From contig NZ_AP018178.1 in NCBI RefSeq assembly GCF_002368195.1, forward strand, positions 667,738 to 731,737: 64,000 bases of DNA, read 5' to 3'. Under the pieces are notes generated by a model that saw only the letters and a program-made list of their open reading frames with translations, did not search any database and was not told where the DNA came from. This document shows, piece after piece, positions 8,801 through 17,610 of this stretch (its first letter is position 1; each line of letters opens with the position of its first letter). The translations under genes were made by a program, and so were the position numbers. The DNA is from Calothrix sp. NIES-2100 (GTDB lineage Bacteria > Cyanobacteriota > Cyanobacteriia > Cyanobacteriales > Nostocaceae).

Positions 8801-9316
8801 TTTAGTTAATTCTCTGTTTTGTCCTTGTAAAATTTGACGCTTCTGTCTATTTCCTTCACTAAAACTTGTCCATGCTGCTTGACTGATTGTGATACTTGCC
8901 GTATTTGTGACTGCTGTTACTGTTGTCCCTGGATGAATACCCGTGCCAACAACAGATTGACCTACTTGGACATTTGTAAAAGTTCCTGAACTAGCCGTGA
9001 TTATATTACTACCAGCAGTTACAGTGACATTTATAAGAGCAACATTGTTTATAAATAGATAACCAGCCCAATACAACGTTTTACTAACTAAATATGTTCC
9101 ATTGGGTAAATAATTAATTCTGTTCCCACCATAAGTCATTTTACAGTCAAGAAAATCTTGCATTTCTTGACTAACATCAGTTGCACCAGTGTTGTCTATA
9201 TTAAAAGGTTGTCCGGTTCTAAGATTAATTGTTGCTGTATAATTTTGTCCATTTATTGTAAAATTTCTAGGAATCAGCAAGTTAGCGTTATTTGGAAATA
9301 TAATATTTTCTGCCAT
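5819..9316 (-). CDS. Tail spike/fibre with beta-helix (pectate-lyase-like) domains
   Basis: This 1165-residue structural protein has two segments with the right-handed beta-helix start seen in phage spikes: residues about 40-75 (GATDVSQEMQDFLDCK then YLPNGTYLVSKTLYW) and about 430-480 (VDQSTFIQAAID then TIYFPRGTYLINNNIYIRG). Each is followed by many Asn-rich helix rungs. Residues about 95-150 hold a Gly/Thr/Val module (VQVGQSVVGTGIHPGTTV) that also occurs in the major tail protein at 21043. The last 130 residues look like an attachment domain. Its job is most likely binding or trimming cell-surface polysaccharide. It is the last gene of the minus-strand structural operon. No catalytic site is assigned. 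Confidence 0.75.
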   Translation of the reverse strand: MAENIIFPNNANLLIPRNFTINGQNYTATINLRTGQPFNIDNTGATDVSQEMQDFLDCKMTYGGNRINYLPNGTYLVSKTLYWAGYLFINNVALINVTVTAGSNIITASSGTFTNVQVGQSVVGTGIHPGTTVTAVTNTASITISQAAWTSFSEGNRQKRQILQGQNRELTKIKLANNLGSNFNQKAVINTGLIPAQRFRNAVRDLTIDIGSGNPLAIGLQFCAHNQGVARNLNIISSDPNKAGRAGLDLRNTNEPAPMLCKDIMIDGFDYGVWAWSGVGITLCDITVKNQLQYGIYNTSGNYGATLFMENITSINSVPAYYNIYGNNFTACVSLVNCNFHNNGNPTNAIALSTNCLAFFARGLNISDYATAIQNTADGTNLTGNISNYEYYTGMLGTGTNTSQTTNLGVPDNIALPIEPTPVVTWEQDFSKWVCPQDVGGVISSTVDQSTFIQAAIDIPGKNTIYFPRGTYLINNNIYIRGDIKRFIGCEASLTGIGKIIVGDGSSNTVIIERFDGLAGNQIQHLTSRTLIISSVTSNTDNVRTYTNISDDLTTIGTGKIFCEDFVTDSIEMIGNRGFFRQFNPETGSSPDKLILRNSAWLFCVGMKTEKNPTPIRLETNSRFDGSCFFYSTSTNEPAKVEPLVELTDAEVSLTFTESVNNNKPFLANVIEERAGQVKILYKSSSGTTGESVALTTVRRLPSDDININDISPGFVDLVIENGSIVVGDVNNAWNENLELKYRTQQSAIAIHLADFRNSKIQYNQFNGMLSIWNSKSSNILIQYNQWDYEKSDSTGYCIGLHDTGLKVQFNIFKNYGYAFRNVLNIIPGAYVDNTNMPSPTINNNIFCRPYLNSVAQFGGNKFTSFPFNFYNNTVILNSSYSAFKFSYGFNNSSAISSTTEATNVYSKFQNNIFICNSESVGSTGLATGSVTISYNAFQNTTVIGANTLNVPVDFESTNPSTNVWEYKLRSTSILINAGIPITDITPISAVSIGALQYGNPWTITQPGKFKNTMNVLPEYEILATLTSDNNQNILPTIMNMTATKLNSITFPDYQRLETQFKSGETFAQRTSFLSNGMVLSITQKMNHEELESLLNFYNSVGGTLNSFVLPEEFYKLPQIIQNRIYNLNAIQKWKFEKPPIVSPIVASFLRGWYQIEISLISVIR

Positions 9317-9321
9317 ATTTT

Positions 9322-9350
9322 AAAAAGTCACTTTTTGAATTGTCAGACAA
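9322..9350. promoter_or_regulatory. Composite operator upstream of the tail spike gene
   Basis: AAAAAGTCACTTTTT (9322-9336) and, five bases away, TGTCAGACA (9342-9350) lie immediately upstream of the tail-spike start at 9316. No matching -35 is evident, so this copy may stop or tune read-through rather than repress a promoter. Confidence 0.6.
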
Positions 9351-9383
9351 ATAAACAAATATTATAGAATTGTTATAAAACTA

Positions 9384-12300
9384 TTATAAATAATTATTCA
9401 AACGTTCCCAATGTTCAGACCAAGCCAAGAAAGCTTGACCACCTCTAGAGTCCAGGGTGTTTATATAAAAATCTCTAAAAATCGTTTTGAACAAGAAACC
9501 AAATAAAATAACTGATGTTTGCTTATCGGTGCTGAAGCTTGGAATGTAACCTAGAATTAAGCTGCTATAACTACTGTCTGTTATTTTAAAATCGCTAAAC
9601 TCGGCTTCTGATACTCGCTGAATATCTAAAGCTGTTTCACGGTATCCGTAAATTTCTATATTTTTGAAAATAAAATTGTAAGCATCTCTGATTGTCACAG
9701 CTTTTTTAATTTGATAGTTGTTACCATCAAATATCAAATTATTTAAAGAACTATCGGAACTCTGATCAATTAAGACACTTGCTTTTATTACTGGTGCTGT
9801 TGATTCACCTACAATACTGCAACCATCCCTAAGAATTAATGGATTTTCTTCTGTATATGTTGTGTTGTATGTCCCTGGTCTGATTACAATTATCAGATTT
9901 CTACCTTTTTCATATTTACTTAAGGCTTTAGAAATATTTTGAAATGGTGCTGAATAACTACCATTGTTGTTATCATTCCCATTATTTATATCTACATAAA
10001 AATTTAATGGTGAATTTTTCTTTTTAGTAGTTATTGAGTAATAAGAGAAACTATTAAATGTTGCAACACCATTGTGGCTTATACCAATATCACCAGGTTT
10101 TTGTAATTCAGGTTCACCGTTGACAACCCTAAAAATAAAAGTTGTTATTCCATTATTAGGGTTAATAGCACGTAATTCTAAAACTGTTGTAGAATCATAA
10201 GTTATTGTGGTAAATCTGAAAGTGTGTGCTGTATTTTGTAAATAAACTTTTCTTACATAAATTCTATCAGGCTTTTCCCTGGTTGAAATCTTTGTAAATA
10301 AAGATGCTATCACAACCATTGTTGAACCTTTGTTTTCAGCACTGATATCTACAAAATATTTAGCGTCTTTGTTTTCTTGTTTACGGCTGATAATTCTTGC
10401 TGTGTGTATCTGATTCCAAAGATAACTTAATGGTGGTTGAATTTCACATTCTATTTCAGAATTTACAATACTAATACCTCTTAAACAGTCTTTAGGATTA
10501 CTGTCTGTCGGTTTTTTAGAAAGTGTTAATGAATTGTTAGATGCTTTCGCTGTAACGGTTGTGCTTGTCGGTATTTGTTTATTACCAAGAACCGTATCAC
10601 CTACAATAACTTTATGAAAAGCGTTTAATTCTGCACTTGTTAATGTAAAAGATTCTTCATCTAGGAAACATCTAACAGTGGTTCTGACTACTTGACCTCT
10701 GAAAAAAGTTATAACATCAGATAATGTTTTGTTAGTTGTGACAACTTTTCCATCAACTAAAGAATATTGAGAACCATGTAACCAACCATTTCCCAATGAG
10801 GTTGTGTTACCTCTTTCAAAATCATCATTAAATATGAAACTTCTATCATAATTAGTTGTGTCCAAAATTCCTGTAAATGATACGGAATTAGATGTCAATC
10901 CTGGTGATATTGCAGTTAATATAAATGCTTCTGAGTTGCAAACTTTGATTATAAAATCTTTACTATTTACCGGATTTGGTATCTGATCAGGGTTACTAAA
11001 TATTATTTTTGGAATTATAGAATTTTTATTATTATCAGTTACTAAAACTTCTATATTATCGATAACAAGTCCATCAACACTAATATTAAAAGCTTCTGAA
11101 TATTGGCTGATTTCACAATTATTTTTACTAGGTAAAGTTAAAGTTATTTTTGTCGGTTTTAATCCAACAAAAATATTTTTAGTTGCTGATATTGCATATA
11201 TTGAAGATATCGTAATAGTTTTATTGCCAGTAGTGTTTGGTGTAAATGTAAAAGTCGCTGTAGGATTTGCACCAGTTAAAGTTACATTAGCAGGTGTGAA
11301 AGTTCCACCACTAGAGTTAAAAGTTAAAGGTATTGAACCGGCCAGTTGACTAACACCACCATTTAAACCAACAGTGAAAGTTTTACTAGCATAGTTGAGC
11401 CAAGCAACATTTGGACTTGATTTAATATCTACTGTTGGTGTTAATCCCTGAAAGTTATAAGTTTTTGTTGTAAAATTATTACCCGTTATAAATAATGTGA
11501 TATCACCTAAACTATTAGGTCTGTATTTAAAAGTTAGTTCTTGTCCAGGGTAGGTAAATGTTAAAGTATTTGGAGTAAAAACACCATTACTGTTATCAGA
11601 TAAGTTAACAGTTGTTGGCAGATTTACACCGTTGATTGTTACCCTAAAATTAGGGCTAGTGTATCCAACATATTCAAATGTTGGGTTTGTTCCATCATCA
11701 GTAATATTGGTGTTTGAAGAATAACTAGTATAATTCGATTGGGTTAATAAAACACCATCAGCCGTAAAAGATAATGGAATTTCTTGAGGCGGATCGGTTG
11801 GATTTAATAATGGTGGTTTATAAGTAAAACTTACTGTAGTGTTTGTAGTACTTATATTAAATGTTGAAGGTGTAAAAACACCACCAGCACCCGAATCGCT
11901 GGGAACAATAGTATAATTTTTCCCTGGTGCTAAAATCCCTGTATATCCTAAAGTAAAGTTAGTCGATGCTTGTCCTGATAAACCTTGCTGTGGTGCTGAA
12001 ACCACAGTTAATTTTGGAACTTCAGACAAAACATCACTGACAGCACCGTGAAATTGTATAGTGCTGTAAGAAACATCATCAGCAGGATTTGTTGCCGGAT
12101 CAAAAATTGCAAATATAGCAGGTGTACCAACCTGGGTTATATTTGGGTTTATAACTTTTGATGAAACTACTAAAGTATTTGAAATGGTATCAAACAGCCC
12201 ACCGCTTAACCATTTACCAGTTGTTAGACTGAACACACCAGCATTTATTGCACCGGAAACGGCTTGAATAATTATGGCATAGCTATGTCCTGTTACTAAT

Positions 12301-12749
12301 GGACATCTACTCTCATTAGTTCCTGATTGCTTAGGATATTGGTTACTTTGTAAATTATAAATTGCAAATAATTTTGTTGATCCAGTCGCTTCAGAATATC
12401 TAATAGTAGCAGCATAACCACTATTACTAGAATTCAAATATCTTAAACCAAAACCAATACTTGAACGGCTTGAAGATATTAAATCAGGATCTCCATACCA
12501 TTTAAAAATGCCTAAAACTTCATAAAAATTTGTGGTGTTAACTTGTGTACTATTTGCGTGAACACTAAAGTTTGAAGCATTTATTTTTTTCCATTGTCTT
12601 ACACGCCCCGATGGACTTATGATTAATTTTGAATTTGTATTATCACCATCGTTTCTGGTTCTAGTCCATGTTGAACCGTTATAAGCAGTTCTACCAGATA
12701 AATCGGTTCCTGAAGTTCCTATAAATCCATCAATTAAAGGCATAATCAA
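9384..12749 (-). CDS. Giant tail fibre/adhesin with Ig-like repeats and a C-terminal beta-helix
   Basis: This 1121-residue protein has an N-terminal jelly-roll-like region (about 1-230, starting PLIDGFIGTSGTDLSGR). Several Ig-like repeats of about 90 residues follow (about 240-620, with recurring GVFTPSTFNIS and GVFTPNTLTFTYPG elements). A second jelly-roll-like domain comes next, and after about residue 910 there is a DUF1565-like beta-helix that begins FYVDINNGNDNNNGSYSAPF. It is encoded between the capsid genes and the tail spike. The combination indicates a surface-binding fibre. No enzyme site is visible. Confidence 0.7.
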   Translation of the reverse strand: MIMPLIDGFIGTSGTDLSGRTAYNGSTWTRTRNDGDNTNSKLIISPSGRVRQWKKINASNFSVHANSTQVNTTNFYEVLGIFKWYGDPDLISSSRSSIGFGLRYLNSSNSGYAATIRYSEATGSTKLFAIYNLQSNQYPKQSGTNESRCPLVTGHSYAIIIQAVSGAINAGVFSLTTGKWLSGGLFDTISNTLVVSSKVINPNITQVGTPAIFAIFDPATNPADDVSYSTIQFHGAVSDVLSEVPKLTVVSAPQQGLSGQASTNFTLGYTGILAPGKNYTIVPSDSGAGGVFTPSTFNISTTNTTVSFTYKPPLLNPTDPPQEIPLSFTADGVLLTQSNYTSYSSNTNITDDGTNPTFEYVGYTSPNFRVTINGVNLPTTVNLSDNSNGVFTPNTLTFTYPGQELTFKYRPNSLGDITLFITGNNFTTKTYNFQGLTPTVDIKSSPNVAWLNYASKTFTVGLNGGVSQLAGSIPLTFNSSGGTFTPANVTLTGANPTATFTFTPNTTGNKTITISSIYAISATKNIFVGLKPTKITLTLPSKNNCEISQYSEAFNISVDGLVIDNIEVLVTDNNKNSIIPKIIFSNPDQIPNPVNSKDFIIKVCNSEAFILTAISPGLTSNSVSFTGILDTTNYDRSFIFNDDFERGNTTSLGNGWLHGSQYSLVDGKVVTTNKTLSDVITFFRGQVVRTTVRCFLDEESFTLTSAELNAFHKVIVGDTVLGNKQIPTSTTVTAKASNNSLTLSKKPTDSNPKDCLRGISIVNSEIECEIQPPLSYLWNQIHTARIISRKQENKDAKYFVDISAENKGSTMVVIASLFTKISTREKPDRIYVRKVYLQNTAHTFRFTTITYDSTTVLELRAINPNNGITTFIFRVVNGEPELQKPGDIGISHNGVATFNSFSYYSITTKKKNSPLNFYVDINNGNDNNNGSYSAPFQNISKALSKYEKGRNLIIVIRPGTYNTTYTEENPLILRDGCSIVGESTAPVIKASVLIDQSSDSSLNNLIFDGNNYQIKKAVTIRDAYNFIFKNIEIYGYRETALDIQRVSEAEFSDFKITDSSYSSLILGYIPSFSTDKQTSVILFGFLFKTIFRDFYINTLDSRGGQAFLAWSEHWERLNNYL

Positions 12750-12766
12750 AAATATATTTAAAGTTT

Positions 12767-12792
12767 AAATCCCTGATTATTACCAGGGATTT
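12767..12792 (-). terminator. Terminator after the capsid genes
   Basis: AAATCCCTG (12767-12775) pairs with CAGGGATTT (12784-12792) in the gap between the gene ending at 12817 and the fibre gene starting at 12749. The stem contains the element-wide CCAGGG motif. Confidence 0.6.
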
Positions 12793-12816
12793 TACAAAGA
12801 ATCTCGAAATTATCAG

Positions 12817-13065
12817 CTATTCTTCGTCTTCGTCATCAACAACTGGTGGTCTTTTTAAAACTGAGTTATTAACAACAATTTCAGTAATTTTAATAACTTC
12901 ATCTTCGACAAGTTCTTGAACCGTTTCAAGTTGTTTGAACTTACTGATTAAGTTATCATTAACTTCATTTTCACCAGGGTTTAAAGTCACTTTGTTGACA
13001 TCAAATAGAAAAGTTCTAGCAGCTTTTCTATTTTCTCTTTCAGGATAATAAGTTACTGTTGCCAT
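12817..13065 (-). CDS. Small acidic protein downstream of the major capsid gene
   Basis: The 82-residue protein starts one base after the capsid stop, so it is translationally coupled. It has an N-terminal beta-rich part, a short helical middle (LISKFKQLETVQELV) and an acidic tail (DDEDEE). Small proteins of this design often follow major capsid genes and act as head-completion or decoration factors. The family is not recognised. Confidence 0.6.
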   Translation of the reverse strand: MATVTYYPERENRKAARTFLFDVNKVTLNPGENEVNDNLISKFKQLETVQELVEDEVIKITEIVVNNSVLKRPPVVDDEDEE

Positions 13066-13066
13066 A

Positions 13067-14026
13067 TTAGAATTTAGGATAAGTGTAAATTTTAACTCGA
13101 TATGGACGTTTGATAATGACTTCTGAAACTGCTACAAGTCCGGTAGTTCTATAAGTCATCTGATCATCTTTAAGACCAACCGGAGTTGTTAGAATTCTAG
13201 ATTGACGCTTATACAATGTTTCGGCTGATGGTTCATAAAGTATGAAAGCGTCTTTAGTTGTGCTAGCAGCAGTTACACCAAATTGAGATAAGTAACTATT
13301 GGAAAGTTCATTAACTTCATCAATACTTGCAATATCACCACTAGTTAATAACGCTTCTCTAGCTGAACCTTTAGCAGTTACAGCACCAGCCGCATCGGTA
13401 AATGGTGCATTCAAAGCATAAATTAAGTCGATAGATCCTAGAATCTTTGTAGGACTTGCAGTTAATCTAGAATTCTTTTTGAAGTCTTTAATAATACCTC
13501 TAAAGAAGTTCTGTAAATCCCTGGATGTTGCTGTATTAAGGTTTGTTGTTGTATCAATAACTTCAATTTCAGCGTGATTAAACAAACCATTAAACCCTAT
13601 GGTTGTGTCACCAAAAAGGGTTTTTAAATGTACCCATTCACGTAAACCTTTCTCAAGTGCTGCTCGATATTCGGTTACACAATCTACTGTAGGTAAATTG
13701 GCTTTCATGGCTTGTTCTTGAGATTGTAATTCCATCCAATCCCATTCAGCACCTAAAACACCGATAACTGTTTTGTATTTATCAGCACCGATACCAAAAT
13801 TTGCTAAAGGAATATCGGTAGCTTTACCACCAAAATTTACAGCAACACCAGAATGATCGATTCTAGATTGCCAAATTTCGCGTAAACCGAATGGTAAATT
13901 CATCTGTACAGTATGATGTTTACCTTCATAACCCCATAACTCAGGGTATTGGGTTCTAATAATGTCCGGTGTAACTTCTCTTAATTGCTGTCTTAAATAG
14001 TGCCCAGCTTGTATAATTCCATCCAT
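13067..14026 (-). CDS. Major capsid protein
   Basis: The 319-residue protein resembles the DUF2184-type HK97-fold major capsid family. It has a segment YKTVIGVLGAEWDWMELQSQ (about 93-112), the AALEKGLREWVH helix with FNGLFNH soon after, and a C-terminal strand ending in an Arg-Pro motif (IIKRPYRVKIYTYPKF). It follows the cement protein and the protease-scaffold gene, the standard head order. There is no cleaved scaffold part inside it; scaffolding is probably supplied by the protease fusion upstream. Confidence 0.8.
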   Translation of the reverse strand: MDGIIQAGHYLRQQLREVTPDIIRTQYPELWGYEGKHHTVQMNLPFGLREIWQSRIDHSGVAVNFGGKATDIPLANFGIGADKYKTVIGVLGAEWDWMELQSQEQAMKANLPTVDCVTEYRAALEKGLREWVHLKTLFGDTTIGFNGLFNHAEIEVIDTTTNLNTATSRDLQNFFRGIIKDFKKNSRLTASPTKILGSIDLIYALNAPFTDAAGAVTAKGSAREALLTSGDIASIDEVNELSNSYLSQFGVTAASTTKDAFILYEPSAETLYKRQSRILTTPVGLKDDQMTYRTTGLVAVSEVIIKRPYRVKIYTYPKF

Positions 14027-14072
14027 ATTATTTTGTTCTGATTATCTGATTATGGTTTGCAAAATACTAAAA

Positions 14073-14094
14073 GGTTTCTAGAATTTTAGAAACC
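14073..14094 (-). terminator. Hairpin at the end of the cement gene
   Basis: GGTTTCTA (14073-14080) pairs with TAGAAACC (14087-14094) across the stop codon of the cement gene, with A/T runs around it. It may attenuate or stabilise the transcript so that capsid and cement proteins are made in different amounts. Confidence 0.4.
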
Positions 14095-14595
14095 ACCGAT
14101 ATTGATAACACTTAAACCAGCACCACTGGTTTTTTTAACAAATCTTGCAGCAGTCCAAGCTGTATAATCGGTTGCTGTAGAGTTTCTGAATGTACCAAAA
14201 CCAGCTAAACCCGTTCCGTTAGCATGTCTAAAAAACACAGGATCATCAATATCTGTAGCGGTTGCAGAATAAACTACAACATCTACACCACCACGAGTAA
14301 CAATACTAACCAGGGATTTATCAGGATATCCAATAATTGATGTATTATCACCAAGATCGGGACTTGAATGATATTGATTGATGATTGTTAAACCAACTGG
14401 TGTTAATCCTGTAGTATTAGGAAGAATTACAGCATTTTTAGTACCACCGACAACTACAGCACGACCGAAAGGAATAACAGCACCAGAAAGGTTATAACGT
14501 TCTCTAACAACATTTACACCAGGGTTAGAGAGTACCTGTCCTTCAAATAATGCAAAATCTTGCGTATACTTTACGCTAGTTTGTCCGATTGGCAT
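14086..14595 (-). CDS. Capsid decoration (cement) protein
   Basis: The 169-residue beta-rich protein resembles structural cement (Gp24-like/DUF2190-like) proteins: an early FEGQVLSNPGVNVV, then GAVIPFGRAVVVGG, a PVGLTI strand and the basic C-terminal AARFVKK segment. Such proteins bind the outside of the capsid lattice and stabilise it. Its place between the protease-scaffold and the major capsid gene fits. It is separated from the upstream gene by an operator palindrome. Confidence 0.7.
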   Translation of the reverse strand: MPIGQTSVKYTQDFALFEGQVLSNPGVNVVRERYNLSGAVIPFGRAVVVGGTKNAVILPNTTGLTPVGLTIINQYHSSPDLGDNTSIIGYPDKSLVSIVTRGGVDVVVYSATATDIDDPVFFRHANGTGLAGFGTFRNSTATDYTAWTAARFVKKTSGAGLSVINIGGF

Positions 14596-14615
14596 TTCTG
14601 TTTACCTTGAATTTT

Positions 14616-14630
14616 GAAAAGTGACTTTTT
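14616..14630. promoter_or_regulatory. 15-bp operator palindrome between head genes
   Basis: GAAAAGTGACTTTTT differs from the perfect palindrome in its first base. It lies inside the head operon, between the protease-scaffold and cement genes, with no evident promoter. Confidence 0.55.
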
Positions 14631-14640
14631 ATTTTTGAAA

Positions 14641-15864
14641 CTATTTAGAACTTACGCGCGATTCTAGTTCTCTATAAGCTTTTTCAATTTCATCATCGGC
14701 CGAATCTGTTTGGACAGTGTTAGCAGATTTCAAAGAGTCAAGTTGTGCTTGAACTTTGTTAGAAGCATTATCTTTAACTTGATTTACAATCCCTGGACTA
14801 ATGCCAGACCAAACACCATCAACAAATACGGCTGATTGATTATCTAAATTAATAGAGGGATGGAACTTTTTGATATAAAGTTCTTTGATTTGTGTAGGAT
14901 TTAGACTGTAATCAGGTTTGAAATCTTTAGAATCAGCTTTAAAAATTGGTTCGACTTTTTGCCAAAGTTCGATTGATTCAGAAATGATTCCAGATGCTTG
15001 ATCTAAAGTGATCATTTCAGCTTTAGAATCTAATTGAATTTGTAAAGCTGCTAGTTTACCGTTAGCTGAATCGATTTCAGATTTCAAATTTTTCTGTTTA
15101 GAATCAATCCTTAGATTTGAATCTGTTAACAGTGCTTGAACTTCTGAAAAAGCTACGTAATCTTTTCCATCTTGCTGAAGTACTGGAACTTCATAATCTT
15201 TTTCTTGATAAGAGATCTTCCGAGTTGTCATTGTTGCAATTTCCGTTTCAATAGTTTGGATACCATAATCAGATTCGTAACTTTCAATAGTGTTTTCAGT
15301 AACTAGACTGGTACACAAAGAAATATTTGAATCTGTTCTTAAAATAATTTTTTGACCGCCTCTACCTTCACCAGGGTTCAACAAAGCTAAATGATCGTAA
15401 GTTCGGTTAATTTGCTCCCAAACATTTGAATCTTTGTTAAACTGTTTATCCTTTAACCAATACCCTGGACTTAATTCAACAAAGATATTTTGATTGTTTT
15501 CCAACACATTATCGATTAGAGCGATCGCTCTTTTATCAGTAATAATTGCTGGCATCAATAAAGCTTTGTCTTGTCTTAAATAAGTTTCCAGGGTAGAACC
15601 AACTAAAATATTTTCGGCGTTTTGGTTATATATGCCAAATTTAGGATGGTTAAAAGTTATTGGTAAACCGTGAGCAGTTAGCAAACTATCATCGTTAAAT
15701 AATTCATTTTCAGTAATAGTTTCAATATACTTGTTACCAGAAATGTCTTGGTACTCTAATGGTAAATCTGCAATACCTAGTGTCACATAGGCTTTGTACG
15801 AACCATTATCAAGTTTTTGCCATTCCAGTTTTTTGTTATTTGAATCTATCCTGAAAAGCTTCAT
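14641..15864 (-). CDS. Prohead protease fused to a scaffold region (DUF2213-like)
   Basis: The 407-residue protein begins FRIDS and shows the DUF2213-like capsid protease pattern: LPITFNHP (67-74), VELSPGYW (129-136) and YDHLALLNPGEGRGG (156-170). Ser132 and His158, with His73, are candidate catalytic residues. Residues about 210-400 form a helical, charged region (a coiled coil near 250-285) suited to an internal scaffold. It should assemble and then mature the head. It follows the portal gene and has its own likely promoter upstream. Family placement is by motif only. Confidence 0.75.
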   Translation of the reverse strand: MKLFRIDSNNKKLEWQKLDNGSYKAYVTLGIADLPLEYQDISGNKYIETITENELFNDDSLLTAHGLPITFNHPKFGIYNQNAENILVGSTLETYLRQDKALLMPAIITDKRAIALIDNVLENNQNIFVELSPGYWLKDKQFNKDSNVWEQINRTYDHLALLNPGEGRGGQKIILRTDSNISLCTSLVTENTIESYESDYGIQTIETEIATMTTRKISYQEKDYEVPVLQQDGKDYVAFSEVQALLTDSNLRIDSKQKNLKSEIDSANGKLAALQIQLDSKAEMITLDQASGIISESIELWQKVEPIFKADSKDFKPDYSLNPTQIKELYIKKFHPSINLDNQSAVFVDGVWSGISPGIVNQVKDNASNKVQAQLDSLKSANTVQTDSADDEIEKAYRELESRVSSK

Positions 15865-15884
15865 TATTTAACTTAATACAGATT

Positions 15885-15947
15885 TGCTATAGTATTAGTT
15901 TAACTTATAATACTATAGCATATATTATATTTTTTACAATATGTCAA
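15885..15947 (-). promoter_or_regulatory. Promoter with hairpin operator for the capsid genes
   Basis: On the minus strand TTGACA (15947-15942), 17 bases and TATATG (15924-15919) precede a perfect 13-bp inverted repeat, TGCTATAGTATTA / TAATACTATAGCA (15885-15897 and 15908-15920), at the expected start point. The stem may be an operator or a 5' RNA hairpin for the protease-capsid transcript. Confidence 0.55.
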
Positions 15948-15957
15948 GAAAATAATT

Positions 15958-16149
15958 TTAAGTCAATATTTTAGATAATCCAGAATCAAGCAAAGATATT
16001 AAATAATGTCTAGATATCGTCAATGTTTTGTAGCGATAATGAAAGTCGTGAAGTAAATAACAATCAGTTTCTTTATTGTAACTTTCGATTTGTAAACAGA
16101 CTTCATAGGCTGGTAAAGTTACAACTTTATTTACTAGAGTTTTTATCAT
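15958..16149 (-). CDS. Small protein downstream of the portal gene
   Basis: The 63-residue frame starts 23 bases inside the end of the portal gene and runs in the same direction, consistent with coupling. It is basic and Tyr/Leu-rich with no recognised motif. Position suggests a minor head or regulatory protein; a spurious frame cannot be excluded. Confidence 0.45.
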   Translation of the reverse strand: MIKTLVNKVVTLPAYEVCLQIESYNKETDCYLLHDFHYRYKTLTISRHYLISLLDSGLSKILT

Positions 16150-17572
16150 TTTTGTTATTTCCTGAATTATCTTTATTATTTAAATTGTTTTGGTTTAAAA
16201 TCATTTTCTGTTCTTGTTCTTTTTTGTTCTGATATGCTTTGTATAGATTGTTATCCAGGGTAATATTAGGATTAAAAACTGAGTTTTCATACTGTTTTCG
16301 GACTTCATCAGGACTGATAGCACCCATTAAAAGTAACTTTTGGTTTCTATCCATAGCCAAGTTTTCCAATTCAATTTCTTCAAGCTTTGTAAGCTTCAAT
16401 TGAATTGGAAATATTATTGAGTTTTCACCAAAGTTATCAACAATTGAACCATATAAATTTTTAGCAGACATGCAAAACTGACATAACTTGTAAACAGGTT
16501 CTAGCCAGTTTTCTATCTGCCAATCTTGTACTGAAATAGCCCAATTAAATTGTAAAATTCTCGCTGATTCAACAGACGCTGCTAACCCTGCCGTACCAAA
16601 TTCGTTGTAAAGTTTCCAGCGTGGCATATCAACAACAGAAGCCAGAGTATCTTGCAACGCTTCAAAGCTTTCTTTGGTTCCTGAAAAATTTCTAGATATA
16701 TTTTCAACTAATTCATGCATCTTGTCATAAATCAACAAGTTAGTTGCAGACATCCCAGTTTTTACAGATTCAGCACGCGATCGCATGTAATCTTGATATT
16801 CGGTTGTACCCTGGTCAATATCACGTTTAACATCCTCTGATAAATCTTCGATGCCAAAAGTGTACATATTACCAGTCAAAAGCATTTCATAGATTGCTTT
16901 AGAACCTGTAACCCAGTTGCTGAAAGCTTCAAACATCAAATTAATTACTGAATCATGTCTGTAATTTGAGTTTACATACTCGATTTCAGTGTCTAACTTA
17001 TTACCATAAAAGTTTAGAACTCTATTAGGATGTATTAACTGATTAGCATCATTTGATAATTGAAAAAATTCTTGATCATTAATGACTGTTCTAGTTAAGT
17101 CATAGCAATCATAAACAAACATCCAGTCTATTGACTGAATATTGTTTAAATTAACAGGTTCTGATAAATCGTTGCCATCAGCTATCCCAAGAACTATAAA
17201 AGCGCTGCCAAGTTTACGCGCTAGTCCAGAGGCATACTTAAAAGCATTTCTAGCACCATAACCATGAACAGCTTTTTGGAGATTTGTATAGTATGGAATA
17301 CGCATTAAATAATCTAAAACATCCTGGTTTTTTAGATTAGTTTCTTTGCTGAAATTTAAATCTATCCAAGAATTTGATGCTGATTTAGGATATTCGTAAA
17401 TAGCACGTTTAATTATCCCGTTTGTCCTAGATAAATTATTAAGCTCTTGCCTGGATAAACTAGGACTAGAGATATTTACATCAACAGTAGTATTGCTGTT
17501 AAGTTTTTCAGCATATAGGCTACTGAACATTGATAAAAGATATCTGGAATCATTTTTTAAAGTTAAAACCAT
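16127..17572 (-). CDS. Portal protein (DUF1073-like)
   Basis: The 481-residue protein resembles DUF1073-type portals. It has an early LSRTNGIIKRAIYEYPKSA segment, then GLARKLGSAFIVLGI and the region around RNFSGTKESFEALQDTLA. The C-terminal part is long and helical and ends in an Asn/Lys-rich tail (NNKDNSGNNKNDKNSSK). It forms the twelve-fold ring through which DNA is packaged. It lies between the connector gene and the protease-scaffold gene as in other tailed phages. Confidence 0.8.
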   Translation of the reverse strand: MVLTLKNDSRYLLSMFSSLYAEKLNSNTTVDVNISSPSLSRQELNNLSRTNGIIKRAIYEYPKSASNSWIDLNFSKETNLKNQDVLDYLMRIPYYTNLQKAVHGYGARNAFKYASGLARKLGSAFIVLGIADGNDLSEPVNLNNIQSIDWMFVYDCYDLTRTVINDQEFFQLSNDANQLIHPNRVLNFYGNKLDTEIEYVNSNYRHDSVINLMFEAFSNWVTGSKAIYEMLLTGNMYTFGIEDLSEDVKRDIDQGTTEYQDYMRSRAESVKTGMSATNLLIYDKMHELVENISRNFSGTKESFEALQDTLASVVDMPRWKLYNEFGTAGLAASVESARILQFNWAISVQDWQIENWLEPVYKLCQFCMSAKNLYGSIVDNFGENSIIFPIQLKLTKLEEIELENLAMDRNQKLLLMGAISPDEVRKQYENSVFNPNITLDNNLYKAYQNKKEQEQKMILNQNNLNNKDNSGNNKNDKNSSK

Positions 17573-17592
17573 ATTTGTAAAATTTAAATTCT

Positions 17593-17607
17593 AAAAAGTC
17601 ACTTTTT
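17593..17607. promoter_or_regulatory. 15-bp operator palindrome between connector and portal genes
   Basis: A perfect AAAAAGTCACTTTTT copy lies in the 38-bp gap between two minus-strand head genes, again without a nearby promoter. Confidence 0.6.
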
Positions 17608-17610
17608 ACT